A DNA stretch of 6,910 nucleotides from Pseudomonadota bacterium (lineage in GTDB: Bacteria > Pseudomonadota > Alphaproteobacteria > Sphingomonadales > Sphingomonadaceae): contig JAFAEG010000072.1 in the NCBI GenBank assembly GCA_023424095.1, forward strand, positions 1-6,910, given 5' to 3'. Position numbers and translations under genes: made by a program. The stretch's first letter is position 1. Each line of letters begins with the position of its first letter. Below are positions 1-6,259 of this stretch, piece after piece. The notes below the pieces were generated by a model, which saw nothing but the letters and a program-made list of their open reading frames with translations, ran no database searches and was not told where the DNA came from.

Positions 1-1
1 G

Positions 2-187
2 AAGTACATCGAGGAAGGCCACTTCGGCGGCAAGGGCTCGGAGGCCCACAAGGCCGCGGTGACCGGCGATACGGTCGGCGATCCATACAAGGATACGGCA
101 GGGCCGGCCGTGAACCCGATGATCAAGATCACCAACATCGTGGCCCTGCTGCTGTTGGCGGCTTTGGCCGGACACGGCGCGGCCTAA
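2..187 (+). CDS. hppA: K(+)/H(+)-type membrane pyrophosphatase HppA, C-terminal end (partial)
   Basis: The 61 codons visible here end at TAA and encode the C-terminus of the membrane-bound inorganic pyrophosphatase, which uses PPi hydrolysis to pump H+ (or Na+) across the inner membrane. The recognisable family signature is the stretch around GSEAHKAAVTGDTVGDPYKD followed by TAGPAVNPMIKI. The GDTVGDPYKDT segment is the conserved cytoplasmic motif near the last transmembrane helices whose Asp and Lys residues help bind Mg-PPi. The final hydrophobic segment, with the core IVALLLLAALAG, is the last helix, with only a short tail after it. The start and most of the protein lie outside the window. 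Coupling ion and K+ dependence cannot be judged from this part. The gene is followed by a strong intrinsic terminator, so its transcription unit probably ends here. Confidence 0.93.
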   Translation, partial: KYIEEGHFGGKGSEAHKAAVTGDTVGDPYKDTAGPAVNPMIKITNIVALLLLAALAGHGAA

Positions 188-202
188 ACTGCGCTGATCT
201 TA

Positions 203-224
203 CGGGCTTGCATCGCCAAGCCCG
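203..224 (+). other. Intergenic hairpin behind hppA, no U-tract
   Basis: An 8-bp perfect inverted repeat, CGGGCTTG (203-210) and CAAGCCCG (217-224), encloses a 6-base loop. It lies 16 bases after the hppA stop and is not followed by a T-run, so it is not a canonical intrinsic terminator. It could protect the 3' end of the hppA mRNA or act with the stronger hairpin just downstream. Function is inferred from position only. Confidence 0.5.
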
Positions 225-233
225 CGCAATAAG

Positions 234-271
234 CTCCCTCGCGATCCAGACGATCGCGGGGGAGTTTTTTT
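234..271 (+). terminator. Strong Rho-independent terminator of hppA
   Basis: A 13-bp stem pairs 234-246 with 252-264 around the 5-base loop CAGAC. All pairs are Watson-Crick except one G-U (239 with 259), and seven T follow directly (265-271). This is a textbook intrinsic terminator for hppA. It ends two bases before the start codon of the S9 peptidase gene, and its 3' arm contains that gene's Shine-Dalgarno, so the terminator is also the leader of the next gene. Confidence 0.88.
259..264 (+). promoter_or_regulatory. Ribosome binding site of the S9 peptidase, inside the terminator stem
   Basis: GGGGAG sits 8 bases before the ATG at 273 and is the only good Shine-Dalgarno match there. It forms the 3' arm of the terminator hairpin, and the spacer to the ATG is the terminator T-run plus one C. 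In a read-through transcript the site would be base-paired and hidden, so translation would need the hairpin to open. The regulatory consequence is inference. Confidence 0.6.
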
Positions 272-272
272 C

Positions 273-2252
273 ATGTCCATCACCAAGGCCCTGATCGCGG
301 CTGCGCTCGCCGCATTGCCAGTCTCCGCAACCGCCCAGCCGGCCGGCCCGCGCGCCACCGCAGCGCCCGCAGCGCCCATTCCCATCGCCACGTTCGCCCG
401 GCTGTCGCAGACCGAAAGTCCGCGCATCTCCACCAACGGCTCGGCGCTGGCCGCCAGGGTGCGGCAGGACGGCCGGCAGGTGCTCGCCATCATCCCGCTC
501 GACACGCCGGGCGCGCGTCCTGAAATCATCTATCGCGACGAGGACGCCAATTTCGACGGCAGCCGCGGCATCCGCCCCGTCAGCTGGGACTGGATCGACG
601 ACGACAATCTGCTGATCACGGTCGGCCAGATGTCCAATTTCTACGGCGACCAGGTGCAGGAGCGCCGCGTCGTCGCCTATAATCGCCGCACCAAGCAACT
701 GACCCGGCTTGGCTGGCGCGCCGCCCTGATCGACGCCGGCAACATCATCTGGCGGTCGCGCAGCGGGCGACCGCGAATCCTGATCTCCCGCCTGGTCAAC
801 AGCGGCGATACCGAGCTGATTAGCAACCCCGAAGTGATCAGCGTCGACGTGCTGACCGGCCGCCAGGAGCGGGTGCAGGCGCCCCAGATCGGCGTGCGCA
901 GCTGGTATGCCGACGGCGAGGGCAATGTCCGGCTTGGGATCCAGACGGATCCCGGCGACGGCATCCTGAAGGCCCGCTATCGCGGCGTCGGCGAAGCCAA
1001 TTTCCGCTCGATCATCAACCAGCGGATGGAGCGTTACCGCGAGGCGCCGGTGCCGCTCATCTTCCTGCCCAACGATCGCGCGATCGTGCAAAGCCGGCAT
1101 GAAAATTTCAGCGCCATCTACGAAATGGACCTCAACACCATGCAGATGGTGCGCAAGATCTATGGCGTCGACGGCTATGACGTCGGCAGCGTCGCCCCGA
1201 ATTTCGAGCGCAACGGCATCGGCTCCGTTGCGGTCGTGGAGGAGCGGCTGCGGATCAATTATTTCGAGCCACGGCTGCGCGAGATCCAGCAGGTGCTCGA
1301 CCAGACCTATGGCGCGGGCAACGCCTTCATCACCTCCGCCGATCAGGCCCGCGAGAATCTGGTGGTCCGCGTCGGCGCGCCGAACCAGGCCGGCGGCTTC
1401 TATCTTTATTCGACCGTCACCGGCGACATCAAACATATCGGCTGGGTCAATAGCGAGCTCCGCGACACGCAGCTCAATCCGGTGCGGACGGTGCGCTACC
1501 CGACCACCGACGGCAAATCGATCCAGGCGGTGCTGACCCTGCCGCGCGGCCGCGACGCCCGCAATCTGCCGCTGATCGTGCTGCCGCACGGCGGCCCCTG
1601 GGCGCGCGACGACGAGAGCTTCGACATGTGGGCGCAGCCGCTGGCCGAAATGGGCTATGCGGTGATCCAGCCCAATTTCCGCGGCTCCTCCGGCTATGGC
1701 TATGATTGGGAAGCGGCCTCGGACGGCAATTGGGGCCTGCGCATGCAGGACGATCTGCTCGACGCCATCACCTATCTGTCGAACGAGGGCATCGCCGATC
1801 GCGGCCGAGTCTGCATCATGGGCTGGTCCTATGGCGGCTACGCGGCGTCCCGGGCGGCCCAGCGCGACGGCCAGCATTATCGCTGCGCGATCAGCGGCGC
1901 CGGCGTGCACGATCTGCCCACCATGGTCGCCTACGACCGCAATTACCTCGGCCGCCACGGCTCCACCTATCTCGGCAGCGCCGCGTCGCGCCTGACCGAC
2001 ATCTCGCCGGCGCGTTTTGCGAGCCAATTCTCGATCCCGATCCTGATCGTGCACGGGGCCGAGGACGAGCGCGTGCCGGTCGCCCAGTCGCGCAATCTGG
2101 TCGCCCGCCTGCGCGCCGCCGGCAAGGTCGAGGGACGCGACTTCGTCTATCTCGAGCAGCGCGAGAACACGCACAACCTGCCCCGCGAGGCGGACCGGGT
2201 GGAGTTCATGGAGGCGGTCCGGACCTTCCTCGCGCGGCACAATCCGGTCTGA
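273..2252 (+). CDS. Secreted S9 family peptidase (prolyl oligopeptidase-like alpha/beta hydrolase)
   Basis: This 659-residue serine peptidase is probably periplasmic and hydrolyses peptides, as S9 (dipeptidyl/acylaminoacyl-peptidase-like) enzymes do. Residues 1-21 form a signal peptide (Lys5, a hydrophobic core, then ATA|Q), which supports the ATG at 273. Residues of about 40-400 are the variable beta-propeller-like part that filters substrates by size. The catalytic alpha/beta hydrolase domain fills the last 250 residues: HGGPW (from H439) and NFRGSSGYG (468-476) shape the oxyanion and active-site region, and GWSYGG carries nucleophile Ser519. Asp598 in HGAEDERVP and His634 in ENTHNL complete the triad in the expected order and spacing. 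All key residues are present, so it should be active. Substrate is unknown. The gene follows the hppA terminator, has its ribosome binding site inside that hairpin, and has a GST frame directly behind its stop. Confidence 0.92.
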   Translation: MSITKALIAAALAALPVSATAQPAGPRATAAPAAPIPIATFARLSQTESPRISTNGSALAARVRQDGRQVLAIIPLDTPGARPEIIYRDEDANFDGSRGIRPVSWDWIDDDNLLITVGQMSNFYGDQVQERRVVAYNRRTKQLTRLGWRAALIDAGNIIWRSRSGRPRILISRLVNSGDTELISNPEVISVDVLTGRQERVQAPQIGVRSWYADGEGNVRLGIQTDPGDGILKARYRGVGEANFRSIINQRMERYREAPVPLIFLPNDRAIVQSRHENFSAIYEMDLNTMQMVRKIYGVDGYDVGSVAPNFERNGIGSVAVVEERLRINYFEPRLREIQQVLDQTYGAGNAFITSADQARENLVVRVGAPNQAGGFYLYSTVTGDIKHIGWVNSELRDTQLNPVRTVRYPTTDGKSIQAVLTLPRGRDARNLPLIVLPHGGPWARDDESFDMWAQPLAEMGYAVIQPNFRGSSGYGYDWEAASDGNWGLRMQDDLLDAITYLSNEGIADRGRVCIMGWSYGGYAASRAAQRDGQHYRCAISGAGVHDLPTMVAYDRNYLGRHGSTYLGSAASRLTDISPARFASQFSIPILIVHGAEDERVPVAQSRNLVARLRAAGKVEGRDFVYLEQRENTHNLPREADRVEFMEAVRTFLARHNPV

Positions 2253-2256
2253 GCCG

Positions 2257-2862
2257 ATACGCCTGCTCGTCACCACCGCCAGCCCTTATGCCCGCAAGGT
2301 GCGGGCGGCGGTGATCGAGCTGGGGCTGGAGGAGCAGGTCGCGATCGAGTTCGTCCCGATCCGTACCCCGAAGCAGGCCAAGCCCGACGTCGAGGCGCTC
2401 AATCCGCTCGGCAAGATCCCGGCCCTGATTCTCGCCGACGGCAGCCTGATCGCCGATTCTCCCGTGATCCTGGCCTATCTCGATGCGCAGGCCGGCGGCG
2501 GCCTGATCCCGTCGGGCGAGGACAAATGGCAGGCGCTGACGCTGGAGGCGCTGGCGGACGGCATCATGGACGCCGGCTTCGTCATCCGCATGGAGCAGTT
2601 GAAGGACGAAGCCTCCCGCGACCCGGCGGAGACCGAGGCCTATGCCGGCAAGATCGGCCACACGCTCGACCGACTCGACCGCGAACCGGCCTGGCTGGAG
2701 GCGCCGTTCAGCGCGGGCCAGCTCGCCCTCGCCTGCGCGCTCGACTGGCTGGTGTTCCGCAATCTCGTCCCCGGTCCACTCGCCGGCCGCCCCCAGCTCG
2801 CCGCCTGGCACGACAAGGTCCGTGACCGGCCCAGCCTGGCCGCGACCAGCCCGTCCGCCTGA
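2257..2862 (+). CDS. Glutathione S-transferase family protein, YibF-like, with non-canonical start
   Basis: A soluble cytosolic GST of about 201 residues, closest by eye to E. coli YibF: the core EALADGIMDAG is the same in both. The thioredoxin-like N-domain starts RLLVTTASPYARKVR, with the likely glutathione-activating Ser9 in SPYARK. NPLGKIP (49-55) holds the cis-Pro and DSP (67-69) the glutathione gamma-glutamyl binding pair. The helical C-domain follows. The coordinates assume an ATA codon at 2257, because homology begins there and no ATG, GTG or TTG exists in this frame between the stop at 2044 and the GTG at 2299. ATC 2242 and CTG 2263 are the other rare options. Starting at GTG 2299 would give 187 residues and lose the first strand and the catalytic Ser. 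The frame opens within the end of the S9 gene, and the assumed start is 4 bases past its stop, so translational coupling is plausible. Family is sure, start is not. Confidence 0.85.
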   Translation: MRLLVTTASPYARKVRAAVIELGLEEQVAIEFVPIRTPKQAKPDVEALNPLGKIPALILADGSLIADSPVILAYLDAQAGGGLIPSGEDKWQALTLEALADGIMDAGFVIRMEQLKDEASRDPAETEAYAGKIGHTLDRLDREPAWLEAPFSAGQLALACALDWLVFRNLVPGPLAGRPQLAAWHDKVRDRPSLAATSPSA

Positions 2863-2907
2863 CGGATCAGCCGCCGTTCATCCCGGCTCCGCAACGATCT
2901 CTCCTTG

Positions 2908-2914
2908 AGGGAGG
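2908..2914 (+). promoter_or_regulatory. Ribosome binding site fixing the start of the 407-aa secreted protein
   Basis: AGGGAGG is a near-perfect Shine-Dalgarno 5 bases before the ATG at 2920. It decides against the longer reading from TTG 2905, which would contain the site within its own first codons and put five residues ahead of a clean signal peptide. Confidence 0.75.
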
Positions 2915-2919
2915 GACCC

Positions 2920-4143
2920 ATGAAACAGCTCGCGCTTGCCTGTGCCGCCGCCTTGTGCGCAGCAAGCCCCGCGGCGGCGCAGGCGCCCGATTGGGGCGAC
3001 GCCTATGCCGCGGCCAGCGCGGCGGCCTCGGCCTGCGCTCCGCCGCTGCCGGAAGGCCGCCGCTACGCCAACATCCAGAGGGAACGCGACACGATCGAGT
3101 TGCTCGGCCAGCTGGTCGTGGCCGCGCCGGCGCAATGTCCCGGCGGTCCCGCCGCGGCCACGACGGCGATCTTTCGCCTGCTCGGCCCGATCGAAGCGCC
3201 CGCCGCCGATCCGCGCCTCCTCGCACTCGCGCATCTGGCGGCCGAGCGTGGTCTCGGCATGGCACGCGACGAGGCGCTGGCCGACCGGCTCGGCCGCCTG
3301 CGCTGGCTCTACGGCGATGGCCCGCTCGACCTGCCACGCTGGCCGGAAGCGGCGCGCCAGCGGTGGCTCGAACAGCCCGCGACCATCGCCTTGCTCGAGG
3401 CGCGCGTGGCGCAGCGCGGCCGGTTGCTGCGCACCCCCGCCGCCGTCTACCGGCTCGCCGAATTGAAGCTGCGCCGCGACCTGCCGGGACACGATCCGGC
3501 CGGCGCGCTCGACCTGCTCGACGAAACCGCGTTGCTGATCGGCGACGAGAATCGCATCCGCTTCAGCCGCCTGGTCACCGGTGGTGCGGGCCTCCCGCCG
3601 GACTATGAGCGCGCCCGCCGCGCCCTCACTTTCTATGGCTCGTTCGGCAATCAGGCCACGCCGGGGCTTCGCGCCGAACTGCTGCGCATCGGCACTCTCG
3701 CCGCCCGGACGGCATCCACGCGCGCCGCCGCCCTGCGCATCCTCTTCGCCGCCGCGATGGACGGCCACGAGGCGGAAGTGGCCGCGCGCGATACCCTCAT
3801 CCGCCGTCTCGGCGACATCCCCACCGTTCCGCTCGCCCCCGCCGATGCCGCGCGCATCGCCGCCGAATTGCACCGCGAGTTCGCGATCAACCTTGGCTAC
3901 CGCCGCGAAGGCGACCCGGCCTTGCTCTCGGTCATTCGAGTCCGCGCTTTGCTCGCGCCGGACGGGCGCGTCGCCTTCGCGCGCGTCTATGGCTCCAGTG
4001 GCCTCCCCCGCCGCGACCGGACCATCCTCGCCGCCTGGGCCGAGGAAGGGCCGGGCGTCGATCTGTCCGCCACCGCCCGAGGCCGCTGGGTCTGGGTCGA
4101 TCTGCCACCGGTGGACCCCGAACTCCCCCTCCATCCGCGCTGA
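2920..4143 (+). CDS. Secreted protein of unknown function with a TonB C-terminal-like tail
   Basis: I do not recognise this 407-residue protein as a named family. Residues 1-20 are a signal peptide (Lys2, an Ala/Leu core, AAA|Q at 20/21), so it is exported, probably to the periplasm. The mature part has two cysteines close together (C39 and C73) that could form a disulfide. The middle (about 90-330) is Ala/Leu/Arg-rich and reads as a chain of helices, with repeat-like pieces such as YERARRALTFYGSFGN that recall TPR/Sel1 helices without a clear repeat unit. From about residue 338, VRALLAPDGRVAFARVYGSSG and a following helix ending in AAW resemble the TonB C-terminal fold (strand, DG turn, strand, SSG, helix). 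No transmembrane anchor or Pro-rich spacer is present, so it is not a TonB protein itself. The start is set by a strong Shine-Dalgarno. It lies 57 bases after the GST and ahead of infA in the same direction. Confidence 0.78.
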   Translation: MKQLALACAAALCAASPAAAQAPDWGDAYAAASAAASACAPPLPEGRRYANIQRERDTIELLGQLVVAAPAQCPGGPAAATTAIFRLLGPIEAPAADPRLLALAHLAAERGLGMARDEALADRLGRLRWLYGDGPLDLPRWPEAARQRWLEQPATIALLEARVAQRGRLLRTPAAVYRLAELKLRRDLPGHDPAGALDLLDETALLIGDENRIRFSRLVTGGAGLPPDYERARRALTFYGSFGNQATPGLRAELLRIGTLAARTASTRAAALRILFAAAMDGHEAEVAARDTLIRRLGDIPTVPLAPADAARIAAELHREFAINLGYRREGDPALLSVIRVRALLAPDGRVAFARVYGSSGLPRRDRTILAAWAEEGPGVDLSATARGRWVWVDLPPVDPELPLHPR

Positions 4144-4214
4144 TCGCCGCCAGCTTTTCTTGGCTTCTATTTTTCGCTAAACGCGCGCGCACTTGAAAAA
4201 GAACCGGGTTTTGG
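4144..4214 (+). promoter_or_regulatory. AT-richer leader of infA, probable promoter region
   Basis: These 71 bases are clearly richer in A/T than the surrounding sequence, with T-rich (4155-4175) and A-rich (4194-4203) stretches, as expected upstream of a highly expressed translation factor. I cannot place a convincing -35/-10 pair. TTGGCT (4160-4165) and GCTAAA (4176-4181) are wrongly spaced for one promoter. There is also no good Shine-Dalgarno close to the infA ATG. No hairpin with a T-run was seen, so the upstream gene has no evident terminator here. Confidence 0.35.
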
Positions 4215-4433
4215 ATGGCCAAGGAAGAACTTCTCGAAATGCGCGGCACGGTGGTCGAGCTGCTGCCAAACGCCATGTTCCGCGTGAAGCTCGAGAATGA
4301 CCATGAGGTCCTCGGCCACACCGCCGGCAAGATGCGCAAGAACCGCATCCGCGTGCTCACCGGCGACGATGTGCTGGTCGAGCTGACGCCCTACGACCTG
4401 ACCAAGGGACGCATCACCTACCGCTTCAAATGA
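4215..4433 (+). CDS. infA: Translation initiation factor IF-1
   Basis: A 72-residue protein, exactly the usual length of bacterial IF-1. It binds the A site of the 30S subunit and works with IF-2 and IF-3 to place the initiator tRNA. The whole protein is one OB-fold. The family signatures are all present: MRGTVVELLPNAMFRVKLEN, then GKMRKNRIRVLTGD (the basic loop that contacts 16S rRNA), then VELTPYDLTKGRITYR near the C-terminus. The start is fixed by the conserved MAKEE N-terminus, even though no strong Shine-Dalgarno precedes it. Its TGA overlaps the ATG of maf by 4 bases (ATGA), so the two are surely cotranscribed and probably translationally coupled. Confidence 0.97.
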   Translation: MAKEELLEMRGTVVELLPNAMFRVKLENDHEVLGHTAGKMRKNRIRVLTGDDVLVELTPYDLTKGRITYRFK

Positions 4434-5008
4434 CGGTTAGACCGAAGCTCATCCTCGCCTCCGCCAGCCCGCGCCGCCTCGAGCTGCTCGGGCGGCTCGG
4501 CATCGTCCCCGACGAAATCGCCCCGACCGATATCGACGAGACGCCCCGCAAGGCGGAGCTTCCCGCCGATTATGCCCGCCGCATGGCCGCCGAGAAAGCC
4601 GCCGCCGCGACCCATCCCGGCGCGATCATCCTCGCCGCCGACACGGTCGTGGCCGCCGGCCGCCGCATCCTGCCCAAGGCCGAGAGCGAAGCCGAAGCGC
4701 GCGCCTGCCTGGAATTGCTCTCGGGCCGCCGCCACCGCGTCCTTTCCGCCGTCACGGTTACGGACGCGACGGGCACGAGCCGACACCGCCTCTCGACCTC
4801 CATCGTCGCCTTCAAGCGCCTGAGCGAAGCCGAGCTCGCCGCCTATCTCGCCTCCGGAGAATGGCGCGGCAAGGCCGGCGGCTACGCCATCCAGGGCCGC
4901 GCCGAAGCCCTCGTCCGCGCCCTCGACGGCAGCCACAGCGCCGTCATGGGCCTGCCCTTGCACGAGACCCGCGCCCTGCTCCGCGCCTCGGGCCTGCCGC
5001 TGGACTGA
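4430..5008 (+). CDS. maf: Maf family nucleoside triphosphate pyrophosphatase
   Basis: A 192-residue cytosolic Maf/Ham1-fold enzyme that hydrolyses non-canonical or modified nucleotides to the monophosphate plus PPi, acting as house-cleaning of the nucleotide pool. The signature SASPRR is at 11-16. The catalytic Asp71 is in AADTVV, SGRRHRV follows, and the substrate-binding block EWRGKAGGYAIQG spans 144-156 with Lys148 and Gln155. The GKAGGYAIQG form is closer to the YhdE (dTTP/UTP) than the YceF (m7GTP) branch, but I would not fix the substrate from this. The start ATG overlaps the infA stop in an ATGA junction. The stop lies 24 bases from the end of the convergent lipoprotein gene, with no clear terminator between them. 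Confidence 0.93.
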   Translation: MTVRPKLILASASPRRLELLGRLGIVPDEIAPTDIDETPRKAELPADYARRMAAEKAAAATHPGAIILAADTVVAAGRRILPKAESEAEARACLELLSGRRHRVLSAVTVTDATGTSRHRLSTSIVAFKRLSEAELAAYLASGEWRGKAGGYAIQGRAEALVRALDGSHSAVMGLPLHETRALLRASGLPLD

Positions 5009-5032
5009 ACCGGCCCGCCCGTCGCGCGGCGC

Positions 5033-5626
5033 CTAGTGCGTCCAGTTCAGCGTCAAGCGCTCGAAATGCCAGCGAAGCTGGGCCGGGGTCGCGCCCTCCA
5101 CATCGTTCACGCGGCGCAGCACGGCCTCGCCCTCGATCCGCACCGGGCGGCCTTCACGGTCATTGCCGATGATCGCAATGGGCGCGGTGTAGAAGCTCGA
5201 CCCCGCGGCGCCCTCCATCGTCCCGTCCGGAGCGGCGACGCTGACCCGCGGCAGGTCCACGAACAGGGTGGCGAATTCCTCCCGGCTCCATTTCTGCTTG
5301 TCGGCCGCGCTCAGCAGCGACCAGGCTTGGCCAAACTCCCGCCGCTCGATCGCACGCGCGAAGGTCAACAGGACATTGCGCGCGCCCTCGACGCCGCGCT
5401 CCGCCTCGGGCGTGAGCGTGGGCGGTGCGACGCTGCCGGTCTCGCCGCGCGCCTCGTTGTCGCTGGCAATCGGCGGGACGGGAACCGGAGCGGCCATGTT
5501 GTTCGCGGCATTCTGCTCCGCGCCGGGCAGGACGGGGTCGGCCGCGTTCGATGTGTCGCTGGCCGGCTGGCAGGCCGTCAGCAAAGCCGTCGCCGCAAGG
5601 GAGGCGAGGAAGGTGATTTTGCGCAT
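5033..5626 (-). CDS. Small lipoprotein of unknown function
   Basis: The 197-residue product begins with a typical lipoprotein signal: Arg2 and Lys3, a hydrophobic core, then the lipobox LTAC with Cys19 as the lipidated residue. Gln20 at +2 argues against inner-membrane retention by the E. coli Asp rule, so outer membrane, periplasm-facing, is the best guess. Residues of about 20-80 are low-complexity and rich in Ala, Pro, Asn and Glu, as in a flexible tether. From about 85 to the end there is one compact domain starting with a helix (ARNVLLTFARAIERREFGQAW) and then alternating strands, reminiscent of NTF2-like folds; this is only an impression. A weak AGG lies 10 bases upstream of the ATG. 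It is 45 bases downstream of the CPBP protease gene on the same strand, so the two probably form one operon. The lipobox makes this strand, not the plus-strand reading over the same bases, the real gene. Confidence 0.8.
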   Translation of the reverse strand: MRKITFLASLAATALLTACQPASDTSNAADPVLPGAEQNAANNMAAPVPVPPIASDNEARGETGSVAPPTLTPEAERGVEGARNVLLTFARAIERREFGQAWSLLSAADKQKWSREEFATLFVDLPRVSVAAPDGTMEGAAGSSFYTAPIAIIGNDREGRPVRIEGEAVLRRVNDVEGATPAQLRWHFERLTLNWTH

Positions 5627-5671
5627 CGCGTTCTAACCTGAGAAAGCGACGCCCGTTCCGCCACCAGCCCC

Positions 5672-6238
5672 TCAACCGCCGTTGCCAAGCAGCCCGCGAT
5701 TGTAGAGCGTCACGAGCAGGTTGAAGGCCGCGTGCAGCGCCATCGGCGGGTAGATCGACCCGCCCTTCCACCGCACCATCGCCAGCAGCGCACCCGATCC
5801 CGCGACCGAAAGCGCGAACCACCACGCGGCATGCGCATGGATGAGACCCCAGAGCAGACTCGGAACGATGACGGCCGTCGCGATGCCCCAGCGCCTCAGC
5901 AAGGCGGAAAACATCGCGCCCCGGAACAACAGTTCCTCGCACAGCGGCGCCAGCAGGCCAAAGGCGACCAGTTCCTCGCCCAACGAGAAGGGTTGCCGCC
6001 CCGCTAGCGCCTCGGGGTCCGGTTCAAAGGGCAGGAACAGGGTGATCGCCCATTCGGCAGTCAACCACAGGATGAACATCAAGGCCCACGGTTCGGCCGC
6101 CCGATAGTCGGGGCGCCGGAAGCCAAGGTCCAGCTTCGCCCATCGCGCCCACAGCAAGGTGATTGCAGTGATGATCGCGAAGGCTAGGAGATGGGACGCC
6201 ACCCTGGCATCGCTAAGCAAGCGCAGGCCGCGAGGCAA
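5672..6238 (-). CDS. CPBP family intramembrane glutamic/metal-dependent protease
   Basis: An integral inner-membrane protein of the CPBP (CAAX protease and bacteriocin-processing, Abi) family. Three family motifs are visible: EELLFR (bases 5921-5938), the WGLIHAH segment with its conserved His (around 5831-5839), and HAAFN (5720-5734). Together they form the catalytic Glu/His/His/Asn set. About five or six hydrophobic helices are predictable, the first in the VASHLLAFAIITAITLLW segment. The substrate is unknown; relatives process prenylated proteins or act in bacteriocin immunity. The start is uncertain: I chose TTG 6238 (188 residues), and GTG 6202 or TTG 6220 are equally possible. The longer reading from GTG 6367 runs antisense through the ribonuclease start and adds a hydrophilic stretch with no family character. 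No start has a clear Shine-Dalgarno. The gene is divergent from the ribonuclease and upstream of the lipoprotein. Confidence 0.82.
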   Translation of the reverse strand: MPRGLRLLSDARVASHLLAFAIITAITLLWARWAKLDLGFRRPDYRAAEPWALMFILWLTAEWAITLFLPFEPDPEALAGRQPFSLGEELVAFGLLAPLCEELLFRGAMFSALLRRWGIATAVIVPSLLWGLIHAHAAWWFALSVAGSGALLAMVRWKGGSIYPPMALHAAFNLLVTLYNRGLLGNGG

Positions 6239-6244
6239 TTGCCC

Positions 6245-6249
6245 GGAGA
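6245..6249 (+). promoter_or_regulatory. Ribosome binding site of the ribonuclease
   Basis: GGAGA, 10 bases before the ATG at 6260, is the only purine-rich match in the upstream region and supports that start. It lies between the ribonuclease start and the likely beginning of the divergent CPBP gene. Confidence 0.55.
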
Positions 6250-6259
6250 AGACAGCGCA

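Noticed and set aside
129..2276. A 715-codon open frame on the minus strand covering the S9 peptidase
   Set aside because: It is the antisense shadow of a GC-rich gene. Its translation is low-complexity with no domain, and the plus strand has a signal peptide and a full catalytic triad.
2863..2907. A possible terminator after the GST gene
   Set aside because: Only a 4-bp stem (ACGG/CCGT) is visible and no T-run follows.
2878..4134. A 418-codon minus-strand frame opposite the 407-aa secreted protein
   Set aside because: It mirrors the plus-strand gene and yields Arg/Gly/Ala-rich sequence without motifs. The plus strand has a strong Shine-Dalgarno and signal peptide.
4418..4963. A 181-codon minus-strand frame opposite maf
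   Set aside because: Maf is unmistakable on the plus strand. The antisense product is Gly/Ala-rich with no domain.
5009..5032. A possible bidirectional terminator between maf and the convergent lipoprotein gene
   Set aside because: The 24 bases are G/C-rich but form no clear symmetric stem, and there is no T-run on either side.
5036..5641. A 201-codon plus-strand frame over the lipoprotein gene
   Set aside because: The minus strand has a proper lipobox and a start with an upstream AGG. The plus-strand product is Arg-rich with no recognisable feature.
5160..5942. A 260-codon minus-strand frame spanning the CPBP and lipoprotein genes
   Set aside because: It is in a different frame from both real genes and overlaps them almost fully. 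Its sequence is shadow-like.
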